Positions 17,800 through 27,154 of a DNA stretch of 64,000 nucleotides are shown in pieces. The stretch is from Embleya sp040629175 (GTDB taxonomy: Bacteria; Actinomycetota; Actinomycetes; Streptomycetales; Streptomycetaceae). Within the stretch, counting starts at the first letter, position 1. Each line of letters starts with the position of its first letter. Where the stretch lies: positions 34,078 to 98,077 of the forward strand of contig NZ_JBEXUX010000039.1 in NCBI RefSeq assembly GCF_040629175.1. Direction: 5' to 3'. The notes beneath the pieces were generated by a model, which made no database searches, was not told the DNA's origin, and saw only the letters and a program-made list of their open reading frames with translations. The position numbers were made by a program, and so were the translations under genes.

Positions 17800-18969
17800 A
17801 TGGATCGGCGTACATTCCTGCGGGGCAGCGCCGTCGGCACGGGCGGACTGGTGCTCGGCGGCTCACTGTGGGCCTCCGCCGCGCACGCGGGGCCGGCGCA
17901 GCCGGGCACCGGGCCCTACGGCGCGCTGTCGGCGCCGGACGCCAACGGGGTGCGGTTGCCCGCCGGGTTCGCCTCGCGCGTGGTGGCGAAGAGCGGGCGG
18001 GTGGTCACGGGCACCACGCACCTGTGGCATGGCGCCCCCGACGGCGGTGCGTGTTTCCGCGACGGGGACGGATGGATCTACGTCTCCAACTCCGAACTCC
18101 CGCTGGTCGGCGGGGTATCCGCACTGCGCTTCGCCGCGGACGGGAGCATCGGCGGCGCCTATTCCATCCTCGGCGGCTCGAACGTGAACTGCGCGGGCGG
18201 GGCCACGCCCTGGGGCACCTGGCTCTCGTGCGAGGAGATCGCGTTCGGGCGGGTGTGGGAAACCGATCCGTACGGCCGGACCGGGGCGGTCAAGCGCGAC
18301 GCCATGGGGCGCTTCAAGCACGAGGCCGCCGCGGCCGACCCGGACCGGCGGGTGATCTACCTGACCGAGGACGAATCCGACGGCTGCTTCTACCGATTCA
18401 CCCCCGACACATGGGGCGACCTCGCGCGCGGACGCCTCGACGTGCTGTGCGCCCCGGCCGCGCCGGTGACCGGGCCGGTGACGTGGCGCACCGTGCCCCG
18501 GCCCGGCGACTGGCTGACCGGTACGCGCAACCAGGTCGCGGAGGCGCGCCGGTTCAAGGGCGGCGAGGGCGCGCACTACCGGGACGGGCGGGTGTGGTTC
18601 ACCACCAAGGGCGACAACCGCGTATGGGTGTACGACGCGGCGGCGGGCATCCTGGACATCGCCTACGACGACGACCTGGTGCCCGCCGGGTCCGCGCCCC
18701 TGACCGGCGTGGACAACATCACCGGACGGCCCAACGGCGACCTGTTCGTGGCCGAGGACGGCGGCGACATGCAGATCTGCCTGATCACACCGGACGAGAC
18801 CGTCGCGCCCTTCCTCCAGGTCACCGGCCACGACGGCTCCGAGATCACCGGCCCGGCATTCTCCCCGGACGGGCGCCGACTGTACTTCTCCTCGCAACGC
18901 GGCACCTCCAACTCCCCGGCAGCCGGCGTGACCTTCGAGGTGGCGGGCCCCTTCCGCGACGCGACCTGA
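17800..18969 (+). CDS. Tat-exported PhoX-like (DUF839) protein
   Basis: This 389-residue protein starts with a twin-arginine signal (RRTFLRGSAVG, hydrophobic core, AHA cleavage site near residue 31). CAGGATPWGTWLSCEEI is the signature of the PhoX/DUF839 family, followed by KHEAAAADPD, YLTEDESDGCFYRF and DNITGRPNGDLFVAEDGGD, which supply metal-ligand acids in PhoX. PhoX is a calcium/iron-dependent alkaline phosphatase; this protein is shorter than classical PhoX (over 600 residues), so phosphatase activity is likely but not certain. GGGAAGGGAG precedes the ATG. No PHO box was recognised upstream. Confidence 0.87.
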   Translation: MDRRTFLRGSAVGTGGLVLGGSLWASAAHAGPAQPGTGPYGALSAPDANGVRLPAGFASRVVAKSGRVVTGTTHLWHGAPDGGACFRDGDGWIYVSNSELPLVGGVSALRFAADGSIGGAYSILGGSNVNCAGGATPWGTWLSCEEIAFGRVWETDPYGRTGAVKRDAMGRFKHEAAAADPDRRVIYLTEDESDGCFYRFTPDTWGDLARGRLDVLCAPAAPVTGPVTWRTVPRPGDWLTGTRNQVAEARRFKGGEGAHYRDGRVWFTTKGDNRVWVYDAAAGILDIAYDDDLVPAGSAPLTGVDNITGRPNGDLFVAEDGGDMQICLITPDETVAPFLQVTGHDGSEITGPAFSPDGRRLYFSSQRGTSNSPAAGVTFEVAGPFRDAT

Positions 18970-18991
18970 CGTCACCGCGGCCCCGTCAGGT
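18964..18991. terminator. Short inverted repeat between convergent genes
   Basis: ACCTGAC (18964-18970) pairs with GTCAGGT (18985-18991) at the end of the PhoX-like gene, before the convergent S28 peptidase stop. It is a weak 7-bp stem that may serve as a terminator for either side. Confidence 0.3.
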
Positions 18992-19017
18992 GGGTCCGGT
19001 GCCCGGCCCGACCCGGG

Positions 19018-20454
19018 TCAGACCCCGGCCCACCTGCGCAGCGCGGCGCTCGCCCGAGCGGCGTCCGCCGGGGCGAGGGCGGCTATCGTGACGCCGTGGC
19101 CCGCATGCGGGACCACCTGGATCTGCGTGTCACGGCTGCCCGGGCCCAGTCGGAACGGCTCGGCGCGGACCGGGTCGTTCTCGCCGTAGACGAACAGAAT
19201 CCTGCTGCTCCGCGACCGCACCCAGCGGTCGATGTCGCGCATCGCCCCCGGTTCGAACCGCAGCGGTATGTCCCGAGGCACGTAGCTGCGCACCTCCTGG
19301 ATGCCCGGGTAGCGCAGCAGACCCGTCAGGTGCGGAGCCGCGACCTGCATGTAGCCGAGCTGGGTGCCCAGTTGGTAGAAGTAGGGCTGGAAGAACTCGA
19401 CGCTGCTGTCCGTGTAGACCGCGAACCGGCTGACCCCGTCGATCCACCGGTACAACTCGTCGGAGGACGCGGCGGGCGTGGGCACGCCGGCGCACTTCGT
19501 CTCGCCCGCGTACATCCAGAACATCATCGGCAGGCGGAGCACCGCGAGCTCGAACGCCTTGTCGACGCTGCCCAGCGTCTCGAAGGTCTGCCCGTTAGCC
19601 TGCGCCCATTGCCCGTAGCGGGCCACCATCTCCTCCCGTCGCACCAGCGCTTCGCGCTGCGCCGCCTGCAACGCCGTACGGCACTCGGGCGTGCCCACTC
19701 CGGCCAGGAACGCGTCGTAGGCGGTGTCGTCGCGATCGTCGGTGTTGTTGGGCGCGGAGTAGACCACGCTGCCGTCCACGTCGTTCGGATAGAAACGCCG
19801 GTGGTAGACGGTGGTCATGCCGCCCTTGCTGCCGCCGGTGGAGATCCACGAACCCCGGTAGATCGGCTTGAGGGCCTGGATCAGCCGGTGGTGGTCGGCC
19901 GCCGCCTGACGGATGTTCAGGTGGGACAGGTCGGCGGGGTCGGGGCGGGAGGTGCCGAAGAAGCGCTGCTCGGTGTAGATCTGGTTGCCGTCGAGCATGA
20001 CGGTCGGCTCGGAGCGGAAGCTCGGACCGGCGCCGAGGTCGTAACCACTGGTGTACAAAACCATCGGCCGTTGCGTGGAGACGTGCCGAAGGCTGAGTCG
20101 CTGTTCGAAGGAACCCCGTTCGGGGTGTTCATGGTCGGTGGGTTGACGGTAGGTCAGGTCGAAGTATCGGATGCCCGGCGAGACCGGCTTCTCGTCCAGC
20201 ACCCGCATGCCCGGTATCGCCTCGATCCGGGCCCGGATGTCGGTCTCCTCGGCCTCGGCCGCCCGGGCGGTGGCCGCCGACTGCGCCTGGGCCGGGACCG
20301 CCGCGCTGCCACCGACGAGCCCGAGCCCGAGCACGACCGAGCACACGGAGTAGACGGCGAGTCTGCGCCCGCCGCGCCGCATTGCACGGTTGCGCCGGAT
20401 CGACGGCGCTCCCCGGGGATTGCTTCGAGTCTGAGCACCGGCTGCTTTTGTCAT
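19018..20454 (-). CDS. Secreted S28-family serine peptidase (tripeptidyl aminopeptidase type)
   Basis: The protein has 478 residues with a basic N terminus, hydrophobic segment YSVCSVVLGLGLVGGSAAV and Ala-rich cleavage region. The nucleophile motif is GGSKGG (Ser about 209); GENDPVRAEPF supplies the Asp and VVPHAGHGV the His, the S28 order. MVLYTSGYD and QIYTEQRFFGTSRP match the oxyanion region of Streptomyces prolyl tri/tetrapeptidyl aminopeptidases. It would cleave short proline-containing peptides outside the cell, in keeping with the peptidases at 41-57 kb. The first Met is used; the ribosome-binding site is weak. Confidence 0.92.
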   Translation of the reverse strand: MTKAAGAQTRSNPRGAPSIRRNRAMRRGGRRLAVYSVCSVVLGLGLVGGSAAVPAQAQSAATARAAEAEETDIRARIEAIPGMRVLDEKPVSPGIRYFDLTYRQPTDHEHPERGSFEQRLSLRHVSTQRPMVLYTSGYDLGAGPSFRSEPTVMLDGNQIYTEQRFFGTSRPDPADLSHLNIRQAAADHHRLIQALKPIYRGSWISTGGSKGGMTTVYHRRFYPNDVDGSVVYSAPNNTDDRDDTAYDAFLAGVGTPECRTALQAAQREALVRREEMVARYGQWAQANGQTFETLGSVDKAFELAVLRLPMMFWMYAGETKCAGVPTPAASSDELYRWIDGVSRFAVYTDSSVEFFQPYFYQLGTQLGYMQVAAPHLTGLLRYPGIQEVRSYVPRDIPLRFEPGAMRDIDRWVRSRSSRILFVYGENDPVRAEPFRLGPGSRDTQIQVVPHAGHGVTIAALAPADAARASAALRRWAGV

Positions 20455-20489
20455 GCCTCAAGCAAAGCCGGAGGCCCGATACGAGCGGA

Positions 20490-20526
20490 CCCCCGAAACG
20501 GGGGAATCATCTCCCCCGCCCGGGGG
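20490..20526 (-). terminator. Tandem hairpins after DUF2278 gene
   Basis: Two perfect 6-bp stems follow each other: CCCCCG-AAA-CGGGGG (20490-20504) and CCCCCG-CC-CGGGGG (20513-20526). They lie downstream of the DUF2278 gene stop (minus strand) and before the S28 start, where a terminator is expected. Confidence 0.6.
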
Positions 20527-20560
20527 ATGCCCGAGCTGCACGGTCGCGCCGCCCTCCCGG

Positions 20561-21565
20561 TCAGAAGACGATCGTCCAACCCTCGCGACGTGCCTGGTCC
20601 GCGGTGTACGTGACGCCGTGCACCTTGAGCCCGGCCGAGTCGAGCAGGGTGATCGCCCCACCCCGGTTGCCGAGTTGGAAGGACGCGTTGCCGGGCACGG
20701 TCAGGACGGCGCCGGGGGCCAGCGTCGTCGCCGGAAGCGGCAGCGCGACCTTGTTGCGGTCCAGCAGCCGCCACCCGTCCAGGGAGATCGCGGCGGGGGA
20801 GGCGTTGATCAGGGTGACGCTCTCCGCCTCGGGCGCCGGCCCGGGCGCGTTGACCAGCGCCCCGACGATCCGGATCGGCTCCTCGCCGGAACCGGGCAGG
20901 GGCGGCGCGGTGTCCAGCGCGTGGCCGGTGTTGTCGTCGGTGTGCCACGCCTGGGACTGGAAGGCCAGGAAGACCGCCACCCAGCGGCCGTCCGGCAGGT
21001 GGACGAGCAGGCCGCCGTCCTGCCAGACCCCGTCGTCGCCGCGGAACTCCGCGCTGTTGCCCTGATTCATGTGCACGTCGTGCACACCGTTGCCCGGCAC
21101 GAAGCCGAACACCTTGTCCGGCTTGGTCGGTTCGGGGCCGAAGCGCTGGCCGAACACGTAGACCGCGGCCCCCGCGTCCCCGATCGCGCGCTGCACGTAG
21201 TGGTCGAGCAGATCGGCCAGGTCGTTGTCCGCGCCGGGCACGTCCGGGGGCAGCGGCCGGGCGGTGGTCGGGTCGAAGAGGTTGCTGCGGATGTAATCGA
21301 GCGCGGCGCCGCCGGGCTGCGAGGCGAGCGCGGTCCACCCGCTGCCCGCGGCCGGCAGCGCGTCGGTCAGCGGGTGGCGGAAGTCCTCCACCACCACGAA
21401 CAGCAGCTCGGACGGGGCCTCCTTGGACAGCACGTTGATCGCCGCACGGTACGCGGTGCCCGCGTCGTCGGCCAGATGGATCTGGTAGTGCGGCGTGCCG
21501 GCGGCGCCTTCTCGTACCCGCGCCACCGCCCGCGCGGCCAGCACTCCGTAGTCCCTGAGCGGCAT
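20561..21565 (-). CDS. DUF2278 protein with C-terminal lamin-tail domain
   Basis: This 334-residue protein has two parts. Residues 1 to about 215 (start PLRDYGVLAARAVARVREG; GNGVHDVHMNQGN; LLVHLPDGRWVAVFLAFQSQAWHTDD) match the DUF2278/YukJ-like family. Residues about 235-334 (VTLINASPAAISLDGWRLLD, GAVLTVPGNASFQLGNRGGAITLLD) form an Ig-like lamin-tail domain, often found on extracellular or DNA-associated nucleases and hydrolases. No signal peptide is visible. The ATG at 21565 is six bases from AAAGGGG; the ATG two codons upstream abuts it. The function of DUF2278 is unknown. It is divergent from the membrane protein at 21791. Confidence 0.85.
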   Translation of the reverse strand: MPLRDYGVLAARAVARVREGAAGTPHYQIHLADDAGTAYRAAINVLSKEAPSELLFVVVEDFRHPLTDALPAAGSGWTALASQPGGAALDYIRSNLFDPTTARPLPPDVPGADNDLADLLDHYVQRAIGDAGAAVYVFGQRFGPEPTKPDKVFGFVPGNGVHDVHMNQGNSAEFRGDDGVWQDGGLLVHLPDGRWVAVFLAFQSQAWHTDDNTGHALDTAPPLPGSGEEPIRIVGALVNAPGPAPEAESVTLINASPAAISLDGWRLLDRNKVALPLPATTLAPGAVLTVPGNASFQLGNRGGAITLLDSAGLKVHGVTYTADQARREGWTIVF

Positions 21566-21790
21566 GGGCATCCCCTTTGCGCCGGGCCCGGTTCCGCGCC
21601 GGGCGGCCCCGACCATCGTGACGGACGAACACCCCGAAATCGCCCGCGACACACCGGCGGCGGCGATCCGCCCCCGATTGCCGGCGCACCCGGCGCGGCC
21701 GGTGCTCCCGGCACGTCCATCGGGGTGATGCCGGACCCGAAGCCGCCGATCGCGCGCGAATTCGGGCAATCCGTCGTTCATAGTCGCTGT

Positions 21791-22942
21791 ATGGAGCCGA
21801 ACCCGACACCCGCGGAGCAGCCACCGCCGCAACCCTCCTTCGGCGGTTCCCGTCGAAGCGGGCGCATCCGGGCCCGGGCCCGGCGACGACACGAACGCGG
21901 GCAATGGGAACTGCGGGAAGGACTGCGTTCGCGCGTCATCGAGTTGGAGGCACTCCTCAAGAGCAAGACCGTGCCCGGCCCGCTCGACCCGAGCGATCGG
22001 GTCCTGGCGGATCGGGCCTTCGCCTCGCTCGACGAGGCGAAGGAGGCGCTGGCGCACGAACACGGCCGACCGGCCGCGCACATCGCGGTGGCCCAGACGC
22101 AACTGGACCTCGCCTACGTCATCCTGCTGCGGCTCCTGACGTTGGCGGACATCACCGCACACCTGCCCGGCATCGTGGCCTTCATCAAGGAACACCTGCC
22201 ACTCGGCGACGAACGCCGCGCCCACGTGGACGAGATCGCGCTGTCCGTGCGCGCGGGCGACACGCTGACCGAGAACCAGCGCGAGATCCTGGTCGACGCG
22301 TCGACCGTGGCCCACCAGGTGCACCTGAAGGAGAAGCTCAGGGTTCGCAGTTTCGCGCAGATCGTCTTCGGCGTCACCGCCGCGCTCGCGATCATCGCCA
22401 CGCTGATCGCGCTCGCCGGCGCCGCCTCGCCCGGGACGGTGCCGTTGTGCTTCAACCCGACCGGCGTCGGCATCGTCTGTGCCACCGCCACGGACACCGC
22501 CGGTGCCGAGGTGGGTCGCGGACAGGTCGCCGGGCAAAGCCTGGATCGCATGTACGCCGACGTCGCCTCCAAATGGGACTACCCGGTGGTCGAACTGGTC
22601 GGACTGGTCGCCGCCGCGGTGGCCGCCGCCGCGTCGCTGCGCCGGATCCACGGCACCTCGACGCCGTACAACGTGCCGGTGGCGCTGGCCCTGCTGAAGC
22701 TCCCCACCGGCGCGCTCACCGCCCTGCTGGGCCTGTTGCTGATGCGCGGCGACTTCATTCCCGGGCTGAGCGCGCTCGACTCGTCCGCGCAGATCATCGC
22801 CTGGGCCGTCATCTTCGGCTACGCGCAACAGTTGTTCACCCGCTTCGTGGACAACCAGGCCCAGTTGGTGCTCAACGCCGTCGGCGGTCCGACGGCCAAC
22901 CCCGCCCGACCGACCCGCAGTGCACCGACCCCACCGAGCTGA
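21791..22942 (+). CDS. Uncharacterised multi-helix membrane protein
   Basis: The protein has 383 residues: a Pro-rich and then Arg-rich N terminus (RIRARARRRHERG), a helical soluble part with coiled-coil character (about 40-180), and at least four membrane segments. These are FAQIVFGVTAALAIIATLIALAG, VVELVGLVAAAVAAAASL, VALALLKLPTGALTALLGLLLM and IIAWAVIFGYAQQLF. An extracytoplasmic loop between the first two contains two Cys. I do not recognise the family. Its stop lies 4 bp from that of the convergent caspase-like gene, and it is divergent from the DUF2278 gene; whether it belongs to the protease cassette is unknown. Confidence 0.8.
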   Translation: MEPNPTPAEQPPPQPSFGGSRRSGRIRARARRRHERGQWELREGLRSRVIELEALLKSKTVPGPLDPSDRVLADRAFASLDEAKEALAHEHGRPAAHIAVAQTQLDLAYVILLRLLTLADITAHLPGIVAFIKEHLPLGDERRAHVDEIALSVRAGDTLTENQREILVDASTVAHQVHLKEKLRVRSFAQIVFGVTAALAIIATLIALAGAASPGTVPLCFNPTGVGIVCATATDTAGAEVGRGQVAGQSLDRMYADVASKWDYPVVELVGLVAAAVAAAASLRRIHGTSTPYNVPVALALLKLPTGALTALLGLLLMRGDFIPGLSALDSSAQIIAWAVIFGYAQQLFTRFVDNQAQLVLNAVGGPTANPARPTRSAPTPPS

Positions 22943-22946
22943 GCCG

Positions 22947-24350
22947 TCACGGGTGGTCGGGCGCCGGCGCGGGCAGGGCCACGGTGGGGTCGCCCAGCAG
23001 CACCAGGCTCTGTCGGTCGAGCGCCGACACCCGCAGTCTGGTCAACGTCTCGCGGACCGAGGTGTCGCCGCCCGCCAGCAGTTCCCGCAGCCGCGCCCAG
23101 CGGGTGTGCAACTCGCCCACGTCGGCCCGGTATTCGGCCAGGGTCAGGCCCAACGGCTCGCCCGCGAACAGGTGGGTGGACAGGGCCGAGACCAGGCGCC
23201 CGCCGAGTCCCTGGCCGGTGTCCTCGACCTGCAGGGTCCAACTGAAGGTGGGTTCGACGTGCCCGAGTACGGCCCGCACCGGGTCCTCCCGGCCGAGCAG
23301 TGCCAGCGCCGCGGGGGCCACCATCGTCCCCAGACCGGCGACGGCCTCGATCGTGGCGAGGGCCGAACTGCCGACCGGTAGCAGCCCGGCGTAGAAGCTC
23401 TCCCCGGCGGCGCCGGCTGAGCAGCACGCCTGGGCGTACCACACGCAGCCACCGGGGATGGCGTCGCACAGCGTGGTCAGTGGCACGGTGACGTGTGTGC
23501 CGTCGACCGGAAGTCCGAGCGTGGCGCGCATCTCGGCGGGGTCGGCCGACGGTCCGGTCCGACCGTGGCTGGAGGTCGCGAGCAGTCCGGGGCGGATCTC
23601 GGCCAGGGCGGCCGGCAGCGCGGCGCCGGTGGCCTCGGCCGCCGTGATGTCGCGAAACCGCGCGAGTGGGGGCGGGGTGAGCCGAGCCGCCAGCGGTGCG
23701 GCGATCACCGCGCGCATCAACGCGGTGATGTCGGTGGGTCCGTGGTCGACCGTCCAGCTCAGCGCCCGGTCCGGGTGGGCCGGCGCGTCGCTCCAATCGG
23801 CCAGCAGGGCATGCACGTAGTGGGCGAGCGGCTCCCCGGACAGCGGGATGCGGCCGACCAGATGCCGGGTGCCCAGGGTGTACTGCACGGACCACGGGAT
23901 CACCTCGGGGCCGCCGACGATCGCCACGTACTTCGGCAGCCGGCCGCGGCCGGTGCCGAACTCGGACAACCCGATGGCCGGTTCCTGGGGTGCGCCCTGC
24001 GCGAAGTATCGGCGCAGCAGGTGGTCGGGCAGGTCCGGGCTCCAGCGCAGCACCGCGGTGTCCGGCCGGGCCGCCAGCAGTTCGCGGATCGGTGCGGGGG
24101 CGTCCTCGCCGGCCGCCTTCGCGGCATCGGACAGATTCGCCTCCCGATCGTCCGGGAGCAGGATCCCGTAACCGACGTCGGCCGAACGCCAGTCGCGCGG
24201 ATCGACCGGCGGACCGAACGGCAACACGGCCTGGGAACGCGGCATGCCGCCCCGACCGGCACCCCAGCGGGCCGCGTCCTCGTCCGTGGTGGCCCGCGCC
24301 ACCTCGTCCCCGGTCCAGGCGTTGAGCTGTATCTCCGCGGGCAGGGTCAT
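22947..24350 (-). CDS. C25/caspase-like cysteine protease
   Basis: This 467-residue protein has caspase-fold features. YVAIVGGPEVIPW followed by VGRIPL resembles the gingipain (C25) core, where a Val-Gly-Asp strand is followed by Val-Gly-Arg-hydrophobic-Pro. LLATSSHGRTG gives the catalytic His-Gly (His 262) and WYAQACCSAG the catalytic Cys in a caspase-like Gln-Ala-Cys motif (Cys 309). There is no signal peptide, so it should act in the cytoplasm. Its ATG overlaps the upstream CHAT gene stop (ATGA, 24347-24350). It is last in the four-gene unit from 28492. Substrate is unknown; neighbouring proteins are candidates. Confidence 0.72.
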   Translation of the reverse strand: MTLPAEIQLNAWTGDEVARATTDEDAARWGAGRGGMPRSQAVLPFGPPVDPRDWRSADVGYGILLPDDREANLSDAAKAAGEDAPAPIRELLAARPDTAVLRWSPDLPDHLLRRYFAQGAPQEPAIGLSEFGTGRGRLPKYVAIVGGPEVIPWSVQYTLGTRHLVGRIPLSGEPLAHYVHALLADWSDAPAHPDRALSWTVDHGPTDITALMRAVIAAPLAARLTPPPLARFRDITAAEATGAALPAALAEIRPGLLATSSHGRTGPSADPAEMRATLGLPVDGTHVTVPLTTLCDAIPGGCVWYAQACCSAGAAGESFYAGLLPVGSSALATIEAVAGLGTMVAPAALALLGREDPVRAVLGHVEPTFSWTLQVEDTGQGLGGRLVSALSTHLFAGEPLGLTLAEYRADVGELHTRWARLRELLAGGDTSVRETLTRLRVSALDRQSLVLLGDPTVALPAPAPDHP

Positions 24351-25627
24351 GGAGGGTCACCCGCCAATCGGGCCCGCAACTCGGCGATCAGCGCGTCGAC
24401 CCGCTGCACCAGGGTCGGATCGGCGGTGCTCGGATCGAGCGTCGCCCGGAACCGTTCGAAGGTGTCCAGTTGCCCCTGGAGGTTCGCCGTGTCGGAGACC
24501 CCGAGCGCGGAACTCGAAAGGATCCGCAGCGGATCGTCCTGCACGTAGAGCACGGGATCCGACCACGCGTCGGTCGACGTCGGATCGGCCTGCGCCATCG
24601 CCTGGCGCGGCGCGGTGAAGGCCGAGGCCCAGTCGAGTTCGTGCTCGCCGGCGTCCTTGACGGCGATGCGGACGGCGGTGAGCACCTCCGGATACAGCGC
24701 GGCGCAGAACCGGTCCGTGTCGTTGAGGTCGATCAGCCTGCGCATGCCGGCGACGGCGGGCAGGCCCTGCGAGACCAGTTCGTGGGCGAGCGAGAGCGTG
24801 TCCGAGGTCTGTGCCGTCTGGCAGGCGCCGAGCACCACCAGCCACGGTGCGCACGGCAACAGCGCGACCACCAGGTCCGGCAGCTTGAGCTGCACCGAGC
24901 CGACCGGCTCGCCGGCGTCGAAGTCGGCGGTGTGCGCGAAGGCCAGGGTGCGGACACCACCGGCGGCCCCGCCGTGGCACAGCAGATGCACGATCTGCGG
25001 TCGGGCCGCGGTGATCCGCCTGGCCAGTTCCGGTGCGGTCGCGGGCATCGGCTCGGCGGTGACGTCGGCCGCCGGGTCGGCCGCGACGGCGTCCAGGACG
25101 GCCTGTTCGGCGCTGATCACATGCAGGTGCGTGCCCAGTGCCCGGGCGTCGGGCAGCGCGATCGCGGCCAGCAACGCCCGGAGTTGGGGCAGGCCACTGC
25201 GCAGCGCCGCGGACAGCACGGCGACGATGGTCAACGGCGGGCCGAACGTGCGGCGATCGACGGGGCTGCGCACGGCGGCGATGCGGGCGATCGGCCAGCG
25301 CGCGTCGAGGGCGATGAACCCCTGTGAGGCGGAGCGGAGTTGCTCCCAGGGCAGTTGATCGGCCTGGTTCGAGATCAGGTGCAGGTACAGCGGCTTGGGT
25401 CCGCCGGCCGGCGACTGGGCCAGGACGTGGTCCAGCCCCCTGCTCACCACCGGATGCCGGCACAACCGCTCCAACAGCGCCTCGCCGCGGGCGGCGATCG
25501 GGCCGCCGGGGTCGGTGACGTCGGTGAGTTCGTTGTTGCCCAGCCCCGGGATGGTGTCGGGCGCCTCCCGCAGTTTGAGCACGGTGCGGTCGCCGCCGAA
25601 CGGTTCGAAGCCCAGCACGGTGCGCAT
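24347..25627 (-). CDS. CHAT-domain cysteine protease
   Basis: This 426-residue protein carries a canonical CHAT (caspase-HetF-associated) domain. LISNQADQLPWEQL (about 84-97) is the characteristic strand before the protease core; IVHLLCHGG (His 218) and WLVVLGACQTA (Cys 269) supply the catalytic dyad. No TPR repeats or signal peptide are present; the C-terminal 60 residues are helical. The ATG shares a base with the upstream stop (TGATG), and the stop overlaps the caspase-like start, so all three are coupled. CHAT proteases are often effectors or activators in bacterial defence and cell-death systems; the role here is inferred. Confidence 0.88.
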   Translation of the reverse strand: MRTVLGFEPFGGDRTVLKLREAPDTIPGLGNNELTDVTDPGGPIAARGEALLERLCRHPVVSRGLDHVLAQSPAGGPKPLYLHLISNQADQLPWEQLRSASQGFIALDARWPIARIAAVRSPVDRRTFGPPLTIVAVLSAALRSGLPQLRALLAAIALPDARALGTHLHVISAEQAVLDAVAADPAADVTAEPMPATAPELARRITAARPQIVHLLCHGGAAGGVRTLAFAHTADFDAGEPVGSVQLKLPDLVVALLPCAPWLVVLGACQTAQTSDTLSLAHELVSQGLPAVAGMRRLIDLNDTDRFCAALYPEVLTAVRIAVKDAGEHELDWASAFTAPRQAMAQADPTSTDAWSDPVLYVQDDPLRILSSSALGVSDTANLQGQLDTFERFRATLDPSTADPTLVQRVDALIAELRARLAGDPP

Positions 25628-27072
25628 CACGACTCCCGGATGCGCCGGTCGACCAAGGCGCGCAGTTCGGCGATGGCCTGCCCGACCCCGAGGTCGTACG
25701 CCTGCTTCGCGGCCGGAGTCTCGCCCGGCACACCCGCCGTGCGGACCAGCGCGGCCACCTGGTTCTCGATGTATCGCGTGGACGAGGCCACCCACATCGG
25801 CACCGAATCGGCGTCCGCGTAGCGCGCGGTGATCGCGTCGCCGCCGGCCACGCCGAGCGCCATCGGCAGGATCGCGTCGCTGGTCTTCGAATCCCCGATC
25901 GGCGCCCGCCCGCTGAGCCAGACCTGGCCGGGCCGGTCCGGATCGGGCCACGGGTCGCGCAGCGCGGCGCGCACGAACTCCGGCTGGAGGTAGGCGAACA
26001 GCGACGGGTCGCGCGGTATCGGCACCGCTCCCGGGGCACCGGCGACGAACGCGTGTGCCCGGGCCAGGGCGTCTCCGGCGGGATCCAGCGGCAACGCGCT
26101 GTGGAACGTCGGCCCCGCCCGGCGAAATCCGACGTGGTCGGCGATGATCCGGGTGGCCGCGTCGTGCGGATTGTCCGGAGACGAGCCGAAGGACAACACG
26201 GACGCGCCGACCCGGTCGGCCAGGCGCCGCACCCGGTCCGCGCTCACGAACGCACGATCGGATCGCGGGGTGGGCGTCACCGGATCGGGGCTCACCGACA
26301 ACACCGGGCGGTCCCCGTCGAACGCGCCGTCCGCGATGAGGTGCAGCGCCCGCACCGCCCGCCCGGCGAGCCCGGCGGCGATCCAATCCCCCCACGACAC
26401 CCGCCCCGGCGCGGGGTGGGCGCCGTCGCCATCCGGCCGGTGCGACCCGGACGGGTCGAGCGCCACGGCGTCACGCGGGTCGTGCAGATGTACCCGCGCC
26501 TCGTCCGGCCCCTCGTGCAGGAGCGTGCGCAACGCCTGTTCGCCGCCGCGATCGATGAACACGTGCACATCCACCTCGCTCGGCACGCACGTACGCAGGG
26601 CGGAGACGAACGACGAGAGGTATCCCGCGACCCAGGGCGCGTTCGGCGCCACGGAAACGGCGATGGCCACGGTCCACACCCGTCCCGGGTCGGAGCCCGG
26701 CGGCAGCCGATCCGGGACCCGCACGAGCGGACGACCGGTGGCCGGGACCAGGGCGCGCTCCCACGGCACCGCGCCCAGGTGGCCGTACGGGGGAACCAGC
26801 CGCAACCACAGGGCGGTATCCGCCCCGAAGTCGGCGTCCAGGCAACGTGTGACGGCCTCGACCAGGTCGCCGGGCACGTCGAGGCGGGTCGGCGGCTCGG
26901 TGCCCTCGGCAAGCCCGAACCCGCCGGCGTCGAATTCGCCCCGCCAGTAGGTCGTGGCGCCCTGGGGCGGATACCCGACCAGTTCGGCCGCCACGATCGG
27001 CGACGACCGGGCCGGGTCGAGCCGCACCCGGAGCACCGCCAGGTGCCATCTCTCGATGGGGGCCTCGGCCAT
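25627..27072 (-). CDS. CHAT-like protein lacking catalytic residues (pseudo-protease)
   Basis: The protein has 481 residues. AVPWERALVPATGRPLVRVP (about 101-120) corresponds to the LPWE strand region of CHAT proteins. At the His position the sequence is ALHLIADGAFDGDRP, so the usual Cys-His-Gly becomes Ala-Asp-Gly (248). At the Cys position it reads SVLSFGSSPD where Ser-Ala-Cys-Gln-Thr would be expected. Both catalytic residues are therefore absent while the fold markers remain, suggesting a regulatory or recognition partner. GAGGAG lies five bases before the ATG at 27072. The equivalence is my manual alignment; a structure prediction should test it. Confidence 0.65.
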   Translation of the reverse strand: MAEAPIERWHLAVLRVRLDPARSSPIVAAELVGYPPQGATTYWRGEFDAGGFGLAEGTEPPTRLDVPGDLVEAVTRCLDADFGADTALWLRLVPPYGHLGAVPWERALVPATGRPLVRVPDRLPPGSDPGRVWTVAIAVSVAPNAPWVAGYLSSFVSALRTCVPSEVDVHVFIDRGGEQALRTLLHEGPDEARVHLHDPRDAVALDPSGSHRPDGDGAHPAPGRVSWGDWIAAGLAGRAVRALHLIADGAFDGDRPVLSVSPDPVTPTPRSDRAFVSADRVRRLADRVGASVLSFGSSPDNPHDAATRIIADHVGFRRAGPTFHSALPLDPAGDALARAHAFVAGAPGAVPIPRDPSLFAYLQPEFVRAALRDPWPDPDRPGQVWLSGRAPIGDSKTSDAILPMALGVAGGDAITARYADADSVPMWVASSTRYIENQVAALVRTAGVPGETPAAKQAYDLGVGQAIAELRALVDRRIRES

Positions 27073-27154
27073 CACTGCTCCTCGCACTCGGGCCGTGCCG
27101 TCGGGCCGCGCGCCGGGGCCGCCGTCACCGGGGGCAGCGTGCGCGGACCGTGGC

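Noticed and set aside
21791..22942. Bacterial gasdermin partner of the caspase-like protease
   Set aside because: It has several clear membrane helices and none of the gasdermin layout; no cleavable C-terminal inhibitory tail is evident.
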